From: Natribaculum breve
GTDB taxonomy: Archaea > Halobacteriota > Halobacteria > Halobacteriales > Natrialbaceae
Assembly (NCBI RefSeq): GCF_023008585.1
Contig: NZ_CP095390.1
Coordinates: 3,224,001-3,288,000, forward strand
DNA: 64,000 nt
Reading direction: 5' to 3'
Made by a program: the position numbers and the translations under genes. Under the pieces are notes generated by a model. The model was not told the DNA's origin. It did not search any database and saw only the letters and a list, made by a program, of their open reading frames with translations. Each line of letters begins with the position of its first letter. The stretch's first letter is position 1. This document shows, piece by piece, positions 16,256 through 26,582 of the stretch.

Positions 16256-17134
16256 ATGACCGTCAGCGTACTCGTGCCGTCGTCGCTCGCCCGAGAAGCC
16301 GAGGACAAACGCGAGGCGACTCGCAAACTCGGCTACGTCGCCCGCGCGGCGACGATCTTCCGGGCGGATCGTCTGGTCGTCTTCCCCGATCGGGACGGCG
16401 AAACCGGGCGATTCGACGGCGGGTTCGTAAGCACCGTACTGCGGTACGCCGCGACGCCGCCGTACCTCCGAAAGGAGGCGTGGGGCAAGCGGGACGAACT
16501 GGAGTACGCGGGCGTCTTGCCACCGCTCCGCGCCACGTCACAGACCGGCTCCGAATCGAACGGTTCGGGGTCGTTAAGACAAGGAATCGTGACCGAGGTC
16601 GGACCTGATCAACGCGTGCGGGTCAATTGCGGCTTGCAACACCCGATCTCACTCGTCGTCCCGCCGAAAATGGCGGTCGACGAGGGAGAGCGCGTGACAG
16701 TCAGGATCTCTTCGCGACGACCGGTCCGGGCGAAGCTCGTCGACGAGCCCCTCCCGGGGTTTGCAGTCGAGCAGACGGACCTCTCTGCAGCACTCGGCCG
16801 TGAGGACGCCGGCGTCTGCATCGCAGCCTCCCGATTCGGTGAGGAACTCACCGTGGGACGGCTCGAGACGCTGGCCGGACGCGTCGACCGCGACGGGATG
16901 ACCGTCGCGTTCGGCGCGCCCGAGCGAGGGCTGCCGGACATCCTCGGAATCGAGGCGTCGACCGTCGGCGTCGACCCAGCGGGGCGACGAGACGGCGACG
17001 ACAGCAGCGTCGAACCCACAGCGGATCCGGGGTTCGACCTCTGGTTGAATACGGTTCCGAACCAGGGCAGCGAGGTGGTGCGAACTGAGGAAGCGATGTT
17101 CGCCACCCTCGCTGCTCTCTCACTGAGAGCGTGA
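16256..17134 (+). CDS. SPOUT-class RNA methyltransferase (C9orf114/SPOUT1-like)
   Basis: 292 residues. The protein opens MTVSVLVPSSLAREAEDKREATRKLG and includes RADRLVVFPD and VLRYAATPPYLRK, typical of the DUF171/C9orf114 SPOUT family. An OB-like insert follows (residues about 100-160), and the C-terminal part VAFGAPERGLPDI and LWLNTVPNQGSEVVRTEEA forms the trefoil-knot SAM site. It probably methylates rRNA. It is the first gene of the superoperon; the rpl3 ATG follows 4 bp after the stop. Confidence 0.88.
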   Translation: MTVSVLVPSSLAREAEDKREATRKLGYVARAATIFRADRLVVFPDRDGETGRFDGGFVSTVLRYAATPPYLRKEAWGKRDELEYAGVLPPLRATSQTGSESNGSGSLRQGIVTEVGPDQRVRVNCGLQHPISLVVPPKMAVDEGERVTVRISSRRPVRAKLVDEPLPGFAVEQTDLSAALGREDAGVCIAASRFGEELTVGRLETLAGRVDRDGMTVAFGAPERGLPDILGIEASTVGVDPAGRRDGDDSSVEPTADPGFDLWLNTVPNQGSEVVRTEEAMFATLAALSLRA

Positions 17135-17138
17135 TAGA

Positions 17139-18158
17139 ATGCCACAACAACACGCACCACGCAAAGGCTCACTCGGGTTCGGCCCACGGAAGCGGGCGAC
17201 CAGCGAGGTCCCACGCTTCAACTCGTGGCCGGACGACGAAGGACAGCCGACGCTCCAGGGCTTCGCGGGCTACAAGGCCGGCATGACCCACGTGGTGATG
17301 ATCGACGACGAGGCTAACTCGCCGACTGAAGGGATGGAACAGACCGTCCCCGTCACTATCGTGGAGACGCCGCCGATGCGCGCCGTCGCCCTGCGTGCGT
17401 ACGAAGACACGCCGTATGGAATGAAGCCGCTAACCGAGGTCTGGACCGACGAGTTCGTACCCGAACTCGACCGCGTCCTGGACCTTCCCGGAGACGACTA
17501 CGACGCCGACGCCGCGGAGGACGAACTCCGTGGCTACCTCGAGGAGGGTCGCGTCGCGGACGTGCGGGTCATCACCCACACCGTCCCCGGCGAGATCCAG
17601 TCGGTGCCGAAGAAGAAACCCGACGTGATGGAGACTCGCGTCGGCGGCGGCTCGATCGACGAGCGCGTCGACTTCGCACTCGAGGTTCTCGCCGACGGCG
17701 GCGAACACGTCATGAACGACGTGTTCCGCGCCGGCGAGTATCTCGACGCGAGCGGCGTCACGAAGGGGAAAGGGACCCAGGGTCCCGTCAAACGCTGGGG
17801 CGTCCAGAAACGCAAGGGCAAACACGCCCGGCAGGGCTGGCGCCGCCGCATCGGGAACCTCGGCCCCTGGAACCCCAGCCGCGTCCGCTCGACGGTCCCC
17901 CAGCAGGGGCAGACCGGCTACCACCAGCGGACGGAACTGAACAAGCGCCTCATCGACATCGGTGACGGCGCGGACGCGACGGTCGACGGCGGCTTCGTCA
18001 ACTACGGCGAAGTCGACGGCCCGTACGCGCTGATCAAGGGCTCGCTCCCCGGGCCACAGAAGCGCCTCGTGCGCTTCCGCCCGGCGATCCGACCCGGAGA
18101 CCAGCCGCGCCTCGATCCCGAGGTTCGGTACGTCTCCACCGCATCTAACCAGGGATAA
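17139..18158 (+). CDS. rpl3: 50S ribosomal protein L3
   Basis: 339 residues, normal for archaeal/eukaryotic L3. It begins MPQQHAPRKGSLGFGPRKRA. The conserved GVTKGKGTQGPVKRWG segment (about residue 204) and the basic loop HARQGWRRRIGNLG reach toward the peptidyl-transferase centre. Large-subunit assembly protein. Second gene of the superoperon, 4 bp after the methyltransferase and 3 bp before rpl4. Confidence 0.97.
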   Translation: MPQQHAPRKGSLGFGPRKRATSEVPRFNSWPDDEGQPTLQGFAGYKAGMTHVVMIDDEANSPTEGMEQTVPVTIVETPPMRAVALRAYEDTPYGMKPLTEVWTDEFVPELDRVLDLPGDDYDADAAEDELRGYLEEGRVADVRVITHTVPGEIQSVPKKKPDVMETRVGGGSIDERVDFALEVLADGGEHVMNDVFRAGEYLDASGVTKGKGTQGPVKRWGVQKRKGKHARQGWRRRIGNLGPWNPSRVRSTVPQQGQTGYHQRTELNKRLIDIGDGADATVDGGFVNYGEVDGPYALIKGSLPGPQKRLVRFRPAIRPGDQPRLDPEVRYVSTASNQG

Positions 18159-18161
18159 GCC

Positions 18162-18914
18162 ATGGACGCAACAGTACGCGACCTGGACGGTGCCGACGCG
18201 GGAACGGTCGAGCTCCCGGCGATCTTCGAGACCCAGTATCGCCCGGACCTCATCGCCCGCGCCGTTCGCACCGCCCAGGCCAACCGAAAACAGGACTACG
18301 GCGCCGACGAGTTCGCCGGCCTTCGAACGCCGGCCGAGTCGTTCGGCAGCGGTCGCGGTCAGGCACACGTCCCCCGACAGAACGGGCGCGGTCGCCGCGT
18401 CCCCCAGACCGTCAGTGGGCGACGGGCCCACCCGCCGAAAGCCGAGAAGGACTGGACTGAATCGCTCAACGACAAAGAGAAGAAACTGGCAGTCCGCAGC
18501 GCCATCGCTGCGACGACCGACGCCGACCTCGTCGCCGAGCGCGGCCACGAGTTCGACGGCGACGTCGAACTGCCGGTCGTCGTCGACGACGAGTTCGAAG
18601 ACCTCCAGAAGACGAAGGAAGTCGTCGCGTTCCTCGAGGACGCCGGCCTCTACGCCGACGTCGAACGCGCAGACGAGGGTCGCAGCGTCCGCGCGGGTCG
18701 CGGGAAGACCCGCGGTCGCAAGTACAAGACGCCGAAGTCGATCCTCTTCGTCACCTCGAGCGAGACCGGCCCGTCGAAGGCGGCCCGGAACCTCGCCGGA
18801 GCCGACGTCGCGACGGCGGCGGAGGTCAACGCCGAAGACCTCGCACCTGGCGCACAGCCGGGTCGGCTGACTGTCTGGACCGAAAGCGCACTCGAGGAGG
18901 TGGCAGACCGATGA
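18162..18914 (+). CDS. rpl4: 50S ribosomal protein L4
   Basis: 250 residues, archaeal L4/L1e type. The long rRNA-binding loop is visible (GQAHVPRQNGRGRRVPQ, about residues 65-81), which lines the exit tunnel in the ribosome. The C-terminal region has the archaeal ESALEEVADR ending. Its stop overlaps the rpl23 ATG by four bases (ATGA). Confidence 0.97.
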   Translation: MDATVRDLDGADAGTVELPAIFETQYRPDLIARAVRTAQANRKQDYGADEFAGLRTPAESFGSGRGQAHVPRQNGRGRRVPQTVSGRRAHPPKAEKDWTESLNDKEKKLAVRSAIAATTDADLVAERGHEFDGDVELPVVVDDEFEDLQKTKEVVAFLEDAGLYADVERADEGRSVRAGRGKTRGRKYKTPKSILFVTSSETGPSKAARNLAGADVATAAEVNAEDLAPGAQPGRLTVWTESALEEVADR

Positions 18915-19162
18915 GCGTGATCGACTACCCACTCGTGACCGAGAAGGCGATGAACGACATGGACTTCGAGAACAAGCTCCAGTTCATCGTCGACGTCGAC
19001 GCTGCCAAACCCGAGATCGCAGCGGCCGTCGAGTCGCAGTTCGACGTCTCGGTCGAGAAGGTCAACACACAGATAACGATGGACGGAACGAAGAAAGCAA
19101 CCGTCAGACTCTCTGAGGACGACGACGCCCAGGAAGTCGCCTCGCGGATCGGGGTGTTCTAA
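18911..19162 (+). CDS. rpl23: 50S ribosomal protein L23
   Basis: 83 residues. It has the L23 pattern YPLVTEKAMNDMD at the N-terminus and EKVNTQITMDGTKKATV. It sits at the tunnel exit and serves as a docking site for SRP and other factors. It overlaps rpl4 by ATGA, so translation is probably coupled. Confidence 0.97.
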   Translation: MSVIDYPLVTEKAMNDMDFENKLQFIVDVDAAKPEIAAAVESQFDVSVEKVNTQITMDGTKKATVRLSEDDDAQEVASRIGVF

Positions 19163-19164
19163 CG

Positions 19165-19887
19165 ATGGGACGACGCATCCTCGGACAACGGCGCGGACGC
19201 GGCACGCCCACGTTCCGGGCACCGTCGCACCGCTACAAGGCGAAGCTCGACCACAAGAAAGAAGAAGACGACGACGTCGTGCGCGGCACGGTCGTCGACA
19301 TCGAGCACGACCCCGCTCGCTCGGCACCCGTCGCGGCCGTCGAGTTCGAAGACGGCGACCAGCGGCTCGTCCTCGCTCCCGAGGGCGTCGCGGTCGGCGA
19401 CGAGATCCAGGTCGGCATCTCCGCGGAGATCAAGCCGGGTAACACGCTCCCGCTCGCGGAGATTCCCGAAGGGGTACCGGTCTGCAACGTCGAGTCCAAG
19501 CCTGGCGACGGCGGCAAGTTCGCCCGGTCGTCGGGCGTCAACGCGGACCTGATCACCCACGATCGGGACGCCGCGGTCGTCCAGCTGCCAAGCGGCGAGG
19601 TCAAGCGACTCGACCCGCAGTGTCGCGCCACGATCGGCGTCGTCGCCGGCGGTGGCCGCACCGAGAAGCCGTTCGTCAAGGCAGGGAACAAGTATCACAA
19701 GATGCGTGCACGCGGCACGAAGTGGCCGCGCGTTCGCGGGGTCGCGATGAACGCCGTCGACCACCCCTTCGGTGGCGGTGGTCGCCAGCACCCCGGTCGC
19801 CCCAAGTCCGTCTCGCGGGACGCCCCGCCGGGACGGAAGGTCGGCGACATCTCCTCGCGCCGTACCGGCCGAGGTGGTAACAAATGA
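19165..19887 (+). CDS. rpl2: 50S ribosomal protein L2
   Basis: 240 residues, archaeal L2/L8e type. [13 protein letters not shown] starts it; [18 protein letters not shown] and the near-catalytic [18 protein letters not shown] are strictly conserved, the latter containing the His near the peptidyl-transferase centre. The stop overlaps the rps19 start by four bases. Confidence 0.97.
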   Translation: MGRRILGQRRGRGTPTFRAPSHRYKAKLDHKKEEDDDVVRGTVVDIEHDPARSAPVAAVEFEDGDQRLVLAPEGVAVGDEIQVGISAEIKPGNTLPLAEIPEGVPVCNVESKPGDGGKFARSSGVNADLITHDRDAAVVQLPSGEVKRLDPQCRATIGVVAGGGRTEKPFVKAGNKYHKMRARGTKWPRVRGVAMNAVDHPFGGGGRQHPGRPKSVSRDAPPGRKVGDISSRRTGRGGNK

Positions 19888-20309
19888 GTCAGGAGTACAG
19901 AACCGGCCGCGAAGGTGAGGAGTTCACCTACCGCGGCTACACGCTCGACGAGCTGCAGGAGATGGAGCTCGAGGAAGTCGCGGAACTGCTGCCCGCACGC
20001 AAGCGGCGAAGCATCGAACGTGGGCTCGGCGTCGAGCACCAGAAGCTGCTCGAGAAGGCCCGCGAGAAAGACGAGCAAGAGACCGCCAACTCGCCGATCC
20101 GGACGCACCTGCGCGACATGCCGGTGCTGCCGGAGTTCGTCGGACTGACCTTCGAAGTGTACAACGGTCAGGCCTTCGAGCGCGTCAGAGTCGAACCCGA
20201 GATGATCGGCCACTACCTCGGCGAGTTCCAGCTGACCCGCAAGTCCGTCGAACACGGACAGGCGGGGATCGGCGCGACTCGCTCGTCGAAGTTCGTCCCA
20301 CTGAAGTGA
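19884..20309 (+). CDS. rps19: 30S ribosomal protein S19
   Basis: 141 residues. The archaeal/eukaryotic S15/S19 type with an N-terminal extension ([16 protein letters not shown]), followed by [17 protein letters not shown] and [10 protein letters not shown] and ending [12 protein letters not shown]. It sits in the head of the small subunit. It follows rpl2 with an ATGA overlap. Confidence 0.97.
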   Translation: MSQEYRTGREGEEFTYRGYTLDELQEMELEEVAELLPARKRRSIERGLGVEHQKLLEKAREKDEQETANSPIRTHLRDMPVLPEFVGLTFEVYNGQAFERVRVEPEMIGHYLGEFQLTRKSVEHGQAGIGATRSSKFVPLK

Positions 20310-20316
20310 TCCACGC

Positions 20317-20799
20317 ATGGGAATCAACTACTCGGTCGACGCGGACCCGGACACCACCGCGAAAGCGATGCTCCGGGAGCGTCACATGAGTCACAAGCAC
20401 AGCAAGGAGATCGCCCGCGAGATCAAAGGGCGAACCGTCGGCGAGGCCGTCGAGTACCTCGAGGCCGTCGTCGCCGGCGAGCGCTCGGTGCCGTTCAAGT
20501 CGCACAACAGCGGCGTCGGGCACCGATCGGACGTCGACGGCTGGGACGCCGGCCGGTACCCCGAGAAGGCGAGCGAGGCGTTCCTCGAACTCCTCGAGAA
20601 CGTCACCGCCAACGCGGACCACCAGGGCTTCGACGGCGAGTCGATGGAGATCGCCCACGTCGCCGCCCACAAGGTCGGCGAATCGGTCGGCCGCAAGCCC
20701 CGCGCGATGGGGCGTGCGTCGGCGTGGAACACGCCGCAGGTCGACGTCGAGATCGTCGTCGAGGAGCCGGAGGACGAACGAGCGGAGGGTGACGACTAA
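20317..20799 (+). CDS. rpl22: 50S ribosomal protein L22
   Basis: 160 residues. [19 protein letters not shown] is a normal halophile L22 start (methionine after 'c' spacer 7 bp from rps19). The tunnel hairpin contains [17 protein letters not shown]. The tail is acidic ([12 protein letters not shown]), typical of halophiles. Its stop shares a base with the rps3 start. Confidence 0.96.
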   Translation: MGINYSVDADPDTTAKAMLRERHMSHKHSKEIAREIKGRTVGEAVEYLEAVVAGERSVPFKSHNSGVGHRSDVDGWDAGRYPEKASEAFLELLENVTANADHQGFDGESMEIAHVAAHKVGESVGRKPRAMGRASAWNTPQVDVEIVVEEPEDERAEGDD

Positions 20800-21725
20800 T
20801 GGCAGACGAACACCAGTTCATCCAGGACGGCCTGCAGCGGTCGCAGATCGACGAGTTCTTCGCCGAAGAACTCGGTCGCGCAGGCTACGGCGGTATGGAC
20901 GTCGCCAAGACGCCGATGGGAACCCAGATCGTCCTCAAAGCGGAGAAGCCGGGGATGGTCATCGGCAAAGGCGGTGAGAACATCCGGAAGGTCACCAGCG
21001 AACTCGAGGAGCGATTCGACCTCGACGATCCGCAGATCGACGTCCAGGAGGTCGACGAGCCCGACCTGAACGCGCGTATCGTCGCGGATCGGCTGGCGAA
21101 CGCGCTCGAGCGCGGCTGGTACTTCCGGAAGGCCGGCCACACCACGCTCGAGCGGATCATGGACGCCGGCGCTCTCGGTGCGGAGATCGTCCTCTCCGGG
21201 AAGGTCACGGGTGCGCGCTCGCGCGTCGAGAAGTTCAACGCGGGCTACATCAAGCACAACGGCGAACCCGCCGAGGAGATCGTCGACGAGGGCCAGGGCG
21301 TCGCCGTCATGAAGCTCGGGACCATCGGCGTGACGGTCAAGATCATCCCGCCGGGAGCCGAGCTGCCCGACGACTTCCGCATCCACGAGGACATGGACCC
21401 CGAGGAAGTCGTCCCCGAGGCCGTCGAGGCCAACGAGGGTGTCGAGGAGCTGCTCGAGGCCGAACCCGAACCCGAACCCGAGGAGGCCGAAGCTGAAGCC
21501 GAAGCCGAAGCGGAAGCCGAAGCCGCCGACGAGGAAGTCGTCGAAGAAGTCATCGAGGAAGAACTCGAGGGCGACGAAGACGAGGAGTTCGAGGACGTCG
21601 ACGTCCCGACCGACGAGGACGTCGAGGAGGACCTCGAGGAACTCGAAGAGGACGTCGAGGCCGAAGCTGAAGAACTCGTCGCCGAGATGGAAGACGAAGA
21701 CGAAGCCGAGGGAGGTGAGGACTGA
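20799..21725 (+). CDS. rps3: 30S ribosomal protein S3 with long acidic tail
   Basis: 308 residues. The KH domain shows [13 protein letters not shown] (about residues 50-62) and the S3 C-domain follows to about residue 205. After it comes an extension of about 90 residues made almost only of Glu, Asp, Ala and Val, encoded by repeated GAA-GCC and GAA-CCC codon pairs. Acidic S3 tails are known in haloarchaea; this one is long. The stop overlaps rpl29 (ATGA-like, one base). Confidence 0.96.
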   Translation: MADEHQFIQDGLQRSQIDEFFAEELGRAGYGGMDVAKTPMGTQIVLKAEKPGMVIGKGGENIRKVTSELEERFDLDDPQIDVQEVDEPDLNARIVADRLANALERGWYFRKAGHTTLERIMDAGALGAEIVLSGKVTGARSRVEKFNAGYIKHNGEPAEEIVDEGQGVAVMKLGTIGVTVKIIPPGAELPDDFRIHEDMDPEEVVPEAVEANEGVEELLEAEPEPEPEEAEAEAEAEAEAEAADEEVVEEVIEEELEGDEDEEFEDVDVPTDEDVEEDLEELEEDVEAEAEELVAEMEDEDEAEGGED

Positions 21726-21943
21726 TGGCGATTCTCCACACCGAAGAGATCCGCGACATGACGCCCGCAGAACGCGAGGCGGAACTCGAGGAACTCGAGA
21801 CGGAACTGCTGAACGCCAAGGCAGTCCTCGCGGCCGGTGGCGCACCGGAGAATCCGGGCGAAATCGGCGAGCTGAAACGCACCATCGCGCGGATCAAGAC
21901 GATCCAGCGCGAAGAGGGCGACTTCGAAGAAGCAGACGAATAA
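21725..21943 (+). CDS. rpl29: 50S ribosomal protein L29
   Basis: 72 residues forming the usual long-helix pair, with [23 protein letters not shown] and [17 protein letters not shown]. It sits at the tunnel exit next to L23. The start overlaps the rps3 stop by one base. Confidence 0.95.
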   Translation: MAILHTEEIRDMTPAEREAELEELETELLNAKAVLAAGGAPENPGEIGELKRTIARIKTIQREEGDFEEADE

Positions 21944-21944
21944 T

Positions 21945-22352
21945 ATGGCACTGACACCCGAGACGCTGCCGCGACACGAACTCAACGGCCTGCCCGTGCG
22001 AGTCGCCGAGAGCGACGACCCCGGGACGGTCGGACTCGAGGGGATCGTCGTCATCGAGACGACGAACACCCTCCAGATAGAGGTCCGTGACGACGGCGGC
22101 TCTCGGGTCGTACAGGTGTCGAAATCGGGCTCGGTATTCGAGTTCGCGATCACAGATGACGCCGCCGATCTCGAGAAGGGATCGGGGACCACGTCCAAAC
22201 TGGCCGACTCCCAACCCGATTCGTCCGAACACGATTCGGACGAATCGGACCGAGCCGGCGAGGGCGTGGCCTACGTTACGGTCGATGGATCGCGGCTGCT
22301 CTCACGACCCGCCCGACGCACCGAAACGAACGGTGATTCACCATGGCAATAG
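21945..22352 (+). CDS. rnp1: RNase P protein component 1 (Rpp29/Pop4)
   Basis: 135 residues. The central Sm-like barrel has [17 protein letters not shown], then [15 protein letters not shown] and FEFAITDD. It binds the specificity domain of RNase P RNA with Rpp21 and helps 5' processing of tRNA. The C-terminal 40 residues are a halophile-specific extension. The frame overlaps the rps17 start by 10 bases. Location between rpl29 and rps17 is the normal archaeal position. Confidence 0.93.
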   Translation: MALTPETLPRHELNGLPVRVAESDDPGTVGLEGIVVIETTNTLQIEVRDDGGSRVVQVSKSGSVFEFAITDDAADLEKGSGTTSKLADSQPDSSEHDSDESDRAGEGVAYVTVDGSRLLSRPARRTETNGDSPWQ

Positions 22353-22786
22353 GACTGGACGTAGAAACCCCTCCGGAACCTGAAAACCCGGAGGAATACG
22401 ACTACGAGAAGTGTCCGTTCTACGGCGAGCTGTCCGTTCGAGGTCAGACCCTCGAGGGCACCGTCGTCTCGACGGACATGGACAAGACCGTAGTCGTCGA
22501 ACGAGAGTACGACGTGGCGGTTCCGAAGTACAACCGCTACATGAAACGTCGCTCGCGCATTCCGGCACACGTGCCGGGCGTGCTCGAGCCGCTCTCGGTC
22601 GGTGACACGGTCAAGATCGCAGAGTGCCGACCACTGTCGAAGACCAAATCGCACGTGGTCGTCGAAGTAACCGAAGAAGCGACTGCGGAAGACATCGCCG
22701 AGCTGACCCGCCAGGCCGAACCCGAGCGGGAACTCTCGAGTGGCGACGTCACCGAAGGCGCAGACGAGGAAGCGGGTGATCAGTGA
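22343..22786 (+). CDS. rps17: 30S ribosomal protein S17
   Basis: 147 residues, longer than the usual 110 because of an acidic tail after residue 115. The OB fold contains [18 protein letters not shown] and [15 protein letters not shown]. It binds 16S rRNA early in assembly. The stop overlaps the rpl14 ATG by one base. Confidence 0.95.
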   Translation: MAIGLDVETPPEPENPEEYDYEKCPFYGELSVRGQTLEGTVVSTDMDKTVVVEREYDVAVPKYNRYMKRRSRIPAHVPGVLEPLSVGDTVKIAECRPLSKTKSHVVVEVTEEATAEDIAELTRQAEPERELSSGDVTEGADEEAGDQ

Positions 22787-23184
22787 TGGAGGCGATGAAA
22801 GCCGACGTCACGCAGGGTCTGAAGAAGGGCTCGCTGGTCACCTGTGCCGACAACACGGGCGCACGAGAGCTGAAGGTCATCAGCGTCTCGGGCTACCACG
22901 GCACCAAGAACCGCCAGCCGAAGGCGGGGATCGGTGACAAAGTGACCGTCTCGGTCACGAAGGGTACCCCCGAGATGCGCCGGCAGGTCCTCGAGGCCGT
23001 CGTCGTCCGCCAGCGGAAGTCGATCCGCCGGCCCGACGGCACGCGGCTGAAGTTCGAGGACAACGCGGCGGTCATCGTCGACGAGAACGAAGAGCCCCGC
23101 GGCACGGAGATCAAGGGCCCGATCGCCCGCGAGGTCGCAGAGCGCTTCGGAGCAATCGCGAGTACAGCCACGATGATCGTATGA
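22786..23184 (+). CDS. rpl14: 50S ribosomal protein L14
   Basis: 132 residues starting [16 protein letters not shown] lies one codon upstream, but the ATG matches the halophile family start. L14 signature [16 protein letters not shown] is present as [16 protein letters not shown]. It sits at the subunit interface. The stop overlaps rpl24 (ATGA). Confidence 0.96.
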   Translation: MEAMKADVTQGLKKGSLVTCADNTGARELKVISVSGYHGTKNRQPKAGIGDKVTVSVTKGTPEMRRQVLEAVVVRQRKSIRRPDGTRLKFEDNAAVIVDENEEPRGTEIKGPIAREVAERFGAIASTATMIV

Positions 23185-23537
23185 CCCGACAACCACGCAA
23201 ACAGCGAAACAACGCAGAGCGTGCCCCGCTGCACCAGCGACAGAAGCAGCTTCACGCGACCCTCTCCGAGGAGCTCCGCGAGGAGTACGACACGCGTCGC
23301 ACCCGCGTCAACGCGGGCGACACGGTCGAAGTCATGCGCGGCGACTTCGCCGGAGAGGAAGGTGAAGTGCTGAACGTCGACCTCAGAGAGGAGGTCATCC
23401 ACGTCGAGGACGTCACGATCGAGACGGCCGACGGGGAGGAAGTCCCCCGGCCGCTCGAGCCGTCGAACGTCCGGATCGTCGACCTCGACCTCGAGGACGA
23501 CCGTCGCGAGGCACGCCTCGAAGGTGATAACGAATGA
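23181..23537 (+). CDS. rpl24: 50S ribosomal protein L24
   Basis: 118 residues. The KOW motif is visible as [21 protein letters not shown] in the form [19 protein letters not shown] (about residues 45-63). Archaeal L24/L26e type with N-terminal [15 protein letters not shown]. Overlaps both neighbours by ATGA. Confidence 0.96.
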   Translation: MTRQPRKQRNNAERAPLHQRQKQLHATLSEELREEYDTRRTRVNAGDTVEVMRGDFAGEEGEVLNVDLREEVIHVEDVTIETADGEEVPRPLEPSNVRIVDLDLEDDRREARLEGDNE

Positions 23538-24238
23538 CGAACCACCAGAAGCGACTCTCGGTACCGAAGTCCTGGCCGGTCGAGCGCAAGACCGACACCT
23601 TCACCGTGAAAGCCGGCGCCGGCCCACACGGTGAGGACGGCGTCCCGCTGCTCATCCTGCTGCGGGACGTGCTCGGCCACGTCGACTCCCGGAAGGAAGC
23701 GCGCTACGCGCTCAGTCAGGACGCGATCCTCGTCAACGGCCAGCCGGTCAGCGACGAGGGGCGTCCGATCGGGATGTTCGACATCATCGCGCTCGAGGGA
23801 CTCGAGGAGTACTACCGCGTCTTCCCGGACGAGGGCGGACGGCTCGCGCTGACGCCGATCGACGCAGACGCCGCGGACAGCCGCCTCGGCAAGGTCGAAG
23901 ACAAGCGCCAGGTCAAAGGCGGCGACACGCAGCTGTCGCTGCACGACGGGACGAACGTCACCGTCGACTCCGAAGAGTACGGCGCGAAAGACTCGGTCGT
24001 CATCGACAACGAGAACAAAGAGATCGTCGCCCACTTCCCCTACGAGGAGGGGGCGCTCGTGACCGCCGTGCGTGGCAACCACGCCGGCAAGATCGGCGAA
24101 ATCGCGTCGATCGACGTCACGCTCGGTAGCGGTTCGAACACCGTCACCATCGAGACCGACGACGGCGAGTTCGAGACGATCGAGGAGTACGTCGTCGTCA
24201 TCGACGAGAACTTCGTCGGAGGTGAGGACGATGAGTGA
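23534..24238 (+). CDS. rps4e: 30S ribosomal protein S4e
   Basis: 234 residues. [19 protein letters not shown] is the S4e start; an S4-like RNA-binding region follows ([21 protein letters not shown], about residue 54), then a KOW-like C-terminal part ([12 protein letters not shown]). This protein is found only in archaea and eukaryotes. Its last codons overlap the rpl5 ATG (24231) by eight bases. Confidence 0.96.
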   Translation: MTNHQKRLSVPKSWPVERKTDTFTVKAGAGPHGEDGVPLLILLRDVLGHVDSRKEARYALSQDAILVNGQPVSDEGRPIGMFDIIALEGLEEYYRVFPDEGGRLALTPIDADAADSRLGKVEDKRQVKGGDTQLSLHDGTNVTVDSEEYGAKDSVVIDNENKEIVAHFPYEEGALVTAVRGNHAGKIGEIASIDVTLGSGSNTVTIETDDGEFETIEEYVVVIDENFVGGEDDE

Positions 24239-24755
24239 AGCCGACGTCGACTTCCACGAGATGCGCGAACCGCGCGTCGAGAAGGTCGTCGTCCACATGG
24301 GCGTCGGTCAGGGTGGCCGCGACCTCGGCCGTGCCGAGGACATCATCGAAGACGTCACCGGCCAGCAGAGCGTCCGCACCCAGGCGAAGCGGACCGAACC
24401 CGACTTCGGCATTCGCCAGGGCGACCCCATCGGCACGAAGGTCACGCTTCGCGGCGAGGACGCCTCCGAGTTCCTCGAGACCGCACTGCCGCTTGCGGAC
24501 CTCTCGTCGAACCAGTTCGACGATACGGGGAACTTCAGTTTCGGCATCGAGGAGCACACGGACTTCCCGAGCCAGGAGTACGACCCGAACGTCGGGATCT
24601 ACGGACTGGACGTCACCGTCAACCTGGTGCGCCCGGGATACCGCGTCACCAAACGCGACAAGGCGTCCCGATCGATTCCGTCGAGACACCGACTCACTCC
24701 CGAGGACGCGATCGCGTTCCTCGAGGCGAACTTCGACGTGGAGGTCACAGAATGA
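24231..24755 (+). CDS. rpl5: 50S ribosomal protein L5
   Basis: 174 residues, starting [26 protein letters not shown] (first 20 residues conserved in halophiles). It contains [17 protein letters not shown] and [13 protein letters not shown]. It binds 5S rRNA. Longer frames upstream run inside rps4e. Confidence 0.96.
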   Translation: MSEADVDFHEMREPRVEKVVVHMGVGQGGRDLGRAEDIIEDVTGQQSVRTQAKRTEPDFGIRQGDPIGTKVTLRGEDASEFLETALPLADLSSNQFDDTGNFSFGIEEHTDFPSQEYDPNVGIYGLDVTVNLVRPGYRVTKRDKASRSIPSRHRLTPEDAIAFLEANFDVEVTE

Positions 24756-24928
24756 GCGAAAGCGAGAACGAGCAGACGGGCGAACACGCCACGAAGCGAA
24801 CGGGCCAGGACGAAGAGTGCCCACGCTGTGGCCGCAAGCAGGGGTTGGTCGGTAAGTACGACATCAACCTCTGTCGGCAGTGCTTCCGCGAGATCGCCCG
24901 CGACATGGGATTCAAGAAGTACAGATGA
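24752..24928 (+). CDS. rps14: 30S ribosomal protein S14 (zinc-binding type)
   Basis: 58 residues, too short to appear in many ORF lists. The zinc ribbon is complete: C23-x2-C26 and C41-x2-C44, followed by [13 protein letters not shown], the universal S14 end. It overlaps rpl5 by ATGA and rps8 by ATGA. Confidence 0.96.
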   Translation: MSESENEQTGEHATKRTGQDEECPRCGRKQGLVGKYDINLCRQCFREIARDMGFKKYR

Positions 24929-25317
24929 CAGGGAACGATCCACTCAGCAACGCGCTCTCGGGGCTCAACAACGCCGAGAGTGTCGGGCATCTCACCCACG
25001 AGGTACAGCCCGCCTCGAACGAGATCGGCAGCGTACTCGAGGTCTTCTACGACCGCGGGTACATCGACGGCTTCGAGTTCGTCGACGACGGCAAAGCCGG
25101 TCGATTCGAGGTCGAACTGACAGGAGCGATCAACGAGTGCGGCCCCGTCAAGCCCCGTTACTCGGCCGGTGCCGACGACTTCGAGAAGTGGGAGAAGCGA
25201 TACCTCCCGGCTCGAGACTTCGGCGCGCTCGTCGTCACGACGAGCAGTGGCGTCATGAGCCACTACGAGGCCCGAGAGCAGGGGATTGGGGGCCAGGTGA
25301 TCGCGTACGTCTACTAA
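24925..25317 (+). CDS. rps8: 30S ribosomal protein S8
   Basis: 130 residues. [18 protein letters not shown] is the family start; the C-terminal [21 protein letters not shown] loop binds helix 21 of 16S rRNA. The ATG overlaps the rps14 stop by four bases. Confidence 0.96.
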   Translation: MTGNDPLSNALSGLNNAESVGHLTHEVQPASNEIGSVLEVFYDRGYIDGFEFVDDGKAGRFEVELTGAINECGPVKPRYSAGADDFEKWEKRYLPARDFGALVVTTSSGVMSHYEAREQGIGGQVIAYVY

Positions 25318-25319
25318 CC

Positions 25320-25853
25320 ATGCGAGTTGAACTCGAAATACCCGAGGACGTAACCGCCGAGGTAGACCACCTCGATCTGACCGTCGAGGGACCGAACGGC
25401 AGCGTCACGCGCCGTCTCTGGTACCCCGACGTCTCCGTCGAGGTCGAAGACGACCACGTGGTCATCGAGAGCGACGCCGACGACGCGAAGACGAACTCGA
25501 CCGTCGGCACGTTCGAGAGCCACGTCGAAAACGCCTTCCACGGTGTGACCGAGGGCTGGGAGTACGAGATGGAAGTCTTCTACTCTCACTTCCCGATGCA
25601 GGTCCGCGTCGAAGGCGAGGAGGTCGTCATCGAGAACTTCCTCGGCGAGAAGGCAGAGCGACGAACGACTATCCACGGTGACACCGACGTCTCCGTCGAC
25701 GGCGAACAGCTGACGCTGTCTGGCCCGAACAAAGAGCACGTCGGGCAGACCGCCGCCGACATCGAGCAGTTGACGAAGGTGAAAGGCAAGGACACCCGCG
25801 TCTTCCAGGACGGCGTCTACATCACCCAGAAGCCACAGAAAGGAGGTGCCTGA
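25320..25853 (+). CDS. rpl6: 50S ribosomal protein L6
   Basis: 177 residues with two related domains. The archaeal L6/L9e pattern includes TAEVDHLDLTVEGPNGSV and HFPMQVRVEGEEVVIENFLGE, the last part typical of archaea. It starts 2 bp after the rps8 stop. Confidence 0.96.
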   Translation: MRVELEIPEDVTAEVDHLDLTVEGPNGSVTRRLWYPDVSVEVEDDHVVIESDADDAKTNSTVGTFESHVENAFHGVTEGWEYEMEVFYSHFPMQVRVEGEEVVIENFLGEKAERRTTIHGDTDVSVDGEQLTLSGPNKEHVGQTAADIEQLTKVKGKDTRVFQDGVYITQKPQKGGA

Positions 25854-25856
25854 TAG

Positions 25857-26582
25857 ATGGCTGACGACGAAAACGGTGCCGAGGAATCGGGACCACAGGA
25901 ACTAGAAGACATAAGCGGTGTCGGCGCGAGCAAGGCCGAGGCGCTTCGCGAAGCCGGCTTCGAATCCATCGACGACGTCAAGGAGGCGTCCCAGGACGAC
26001 CTGGCCGAAGCGGACGGCATCGGTAACGCACTCGCCGCCCGTATCAAAGCCGACGTCGGTGACCTCGAGGTCACCGAGGAGACCGAGGCCGAGATCGAAG
26101 ACGAGGCCGCCGAGGAGGCGGAGCCGGAGGAAGAAGTCGAGACGGAACTCCGTCCGCGCGGGCTCACCGAGAAGACGCCCGACCTCTCCGAGAACGAACA
26201 GCGGCTGCTCGATCGGCGCAAGCGCGAGGGCAAACCGCAGTTCAACCGTCAGGACTACCACATGAAAAAGCGCACGCCGGAGTCGTGGCGTCGCCCCCGT
26301 GGCGGGCTCTCGAAGCAGCGCCGCGGGATCAAAGGCAAGGGCCCGAAGGTCGAAGCCGGCTACCGCACGCCGAAAGCAGTACGCGGCAAGCACCCGAGCG
26401 GCTTCGAGGAGGTCCGCGTCGAGAACGTCGACGACCTGGAAGGCGTCGACGGCTCTCGTGAGGCGGTTCGTATCGGTTCCTCGGTCGGTGCGCGCAAGCG
26501 CGAGCGGATCGAGGAGGAAGCCGAGGACGCGGGCATTCGCGTCCTGAACCCGACCTACGTCGAAGTGGAGGTTGACGAATGA
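25857..26582 (+). CDS. rpl32e: 50S ribosomal protein L32e with N-terminal helix-hairpin-helix extension
   Basis: 241 residues, while core L32e is about 125 to 135. The C-terminal half is L32e ([20 protein letters not shown], then the rest to [15 protein letters not shown]). The first about 105 residues contain a helix-hairpin-helix-like pair, [17 protein letters not shown] and [12 protein letters not shown], then an acidic linker. Such extensions are known in haloarchaeal L32e. Its role is unknown; HhH motifs bind nucleic acid in other proteins. Confidence 0.95.
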   Translation: MADDENGAEESGPQELEDISGVGASKAEALREAGFESIDDVKEASQDDLAEADGIGNALAARIKADVGDLEVTEETEAEIEDEAAEEAEPEEEVETELRPRGLTEKTPDLSENEQRLLDRRKREGKPQFNRQDYHMKKRTPESWRRPRGGLSKQRRGIKGKGPKVEAGYRTPKAVRGKHPSGFEEVRVENVDDLEGVDGSREAVRIGSSVGARKRERIEEEAEDAGIRVLNPTYVEVEVDE

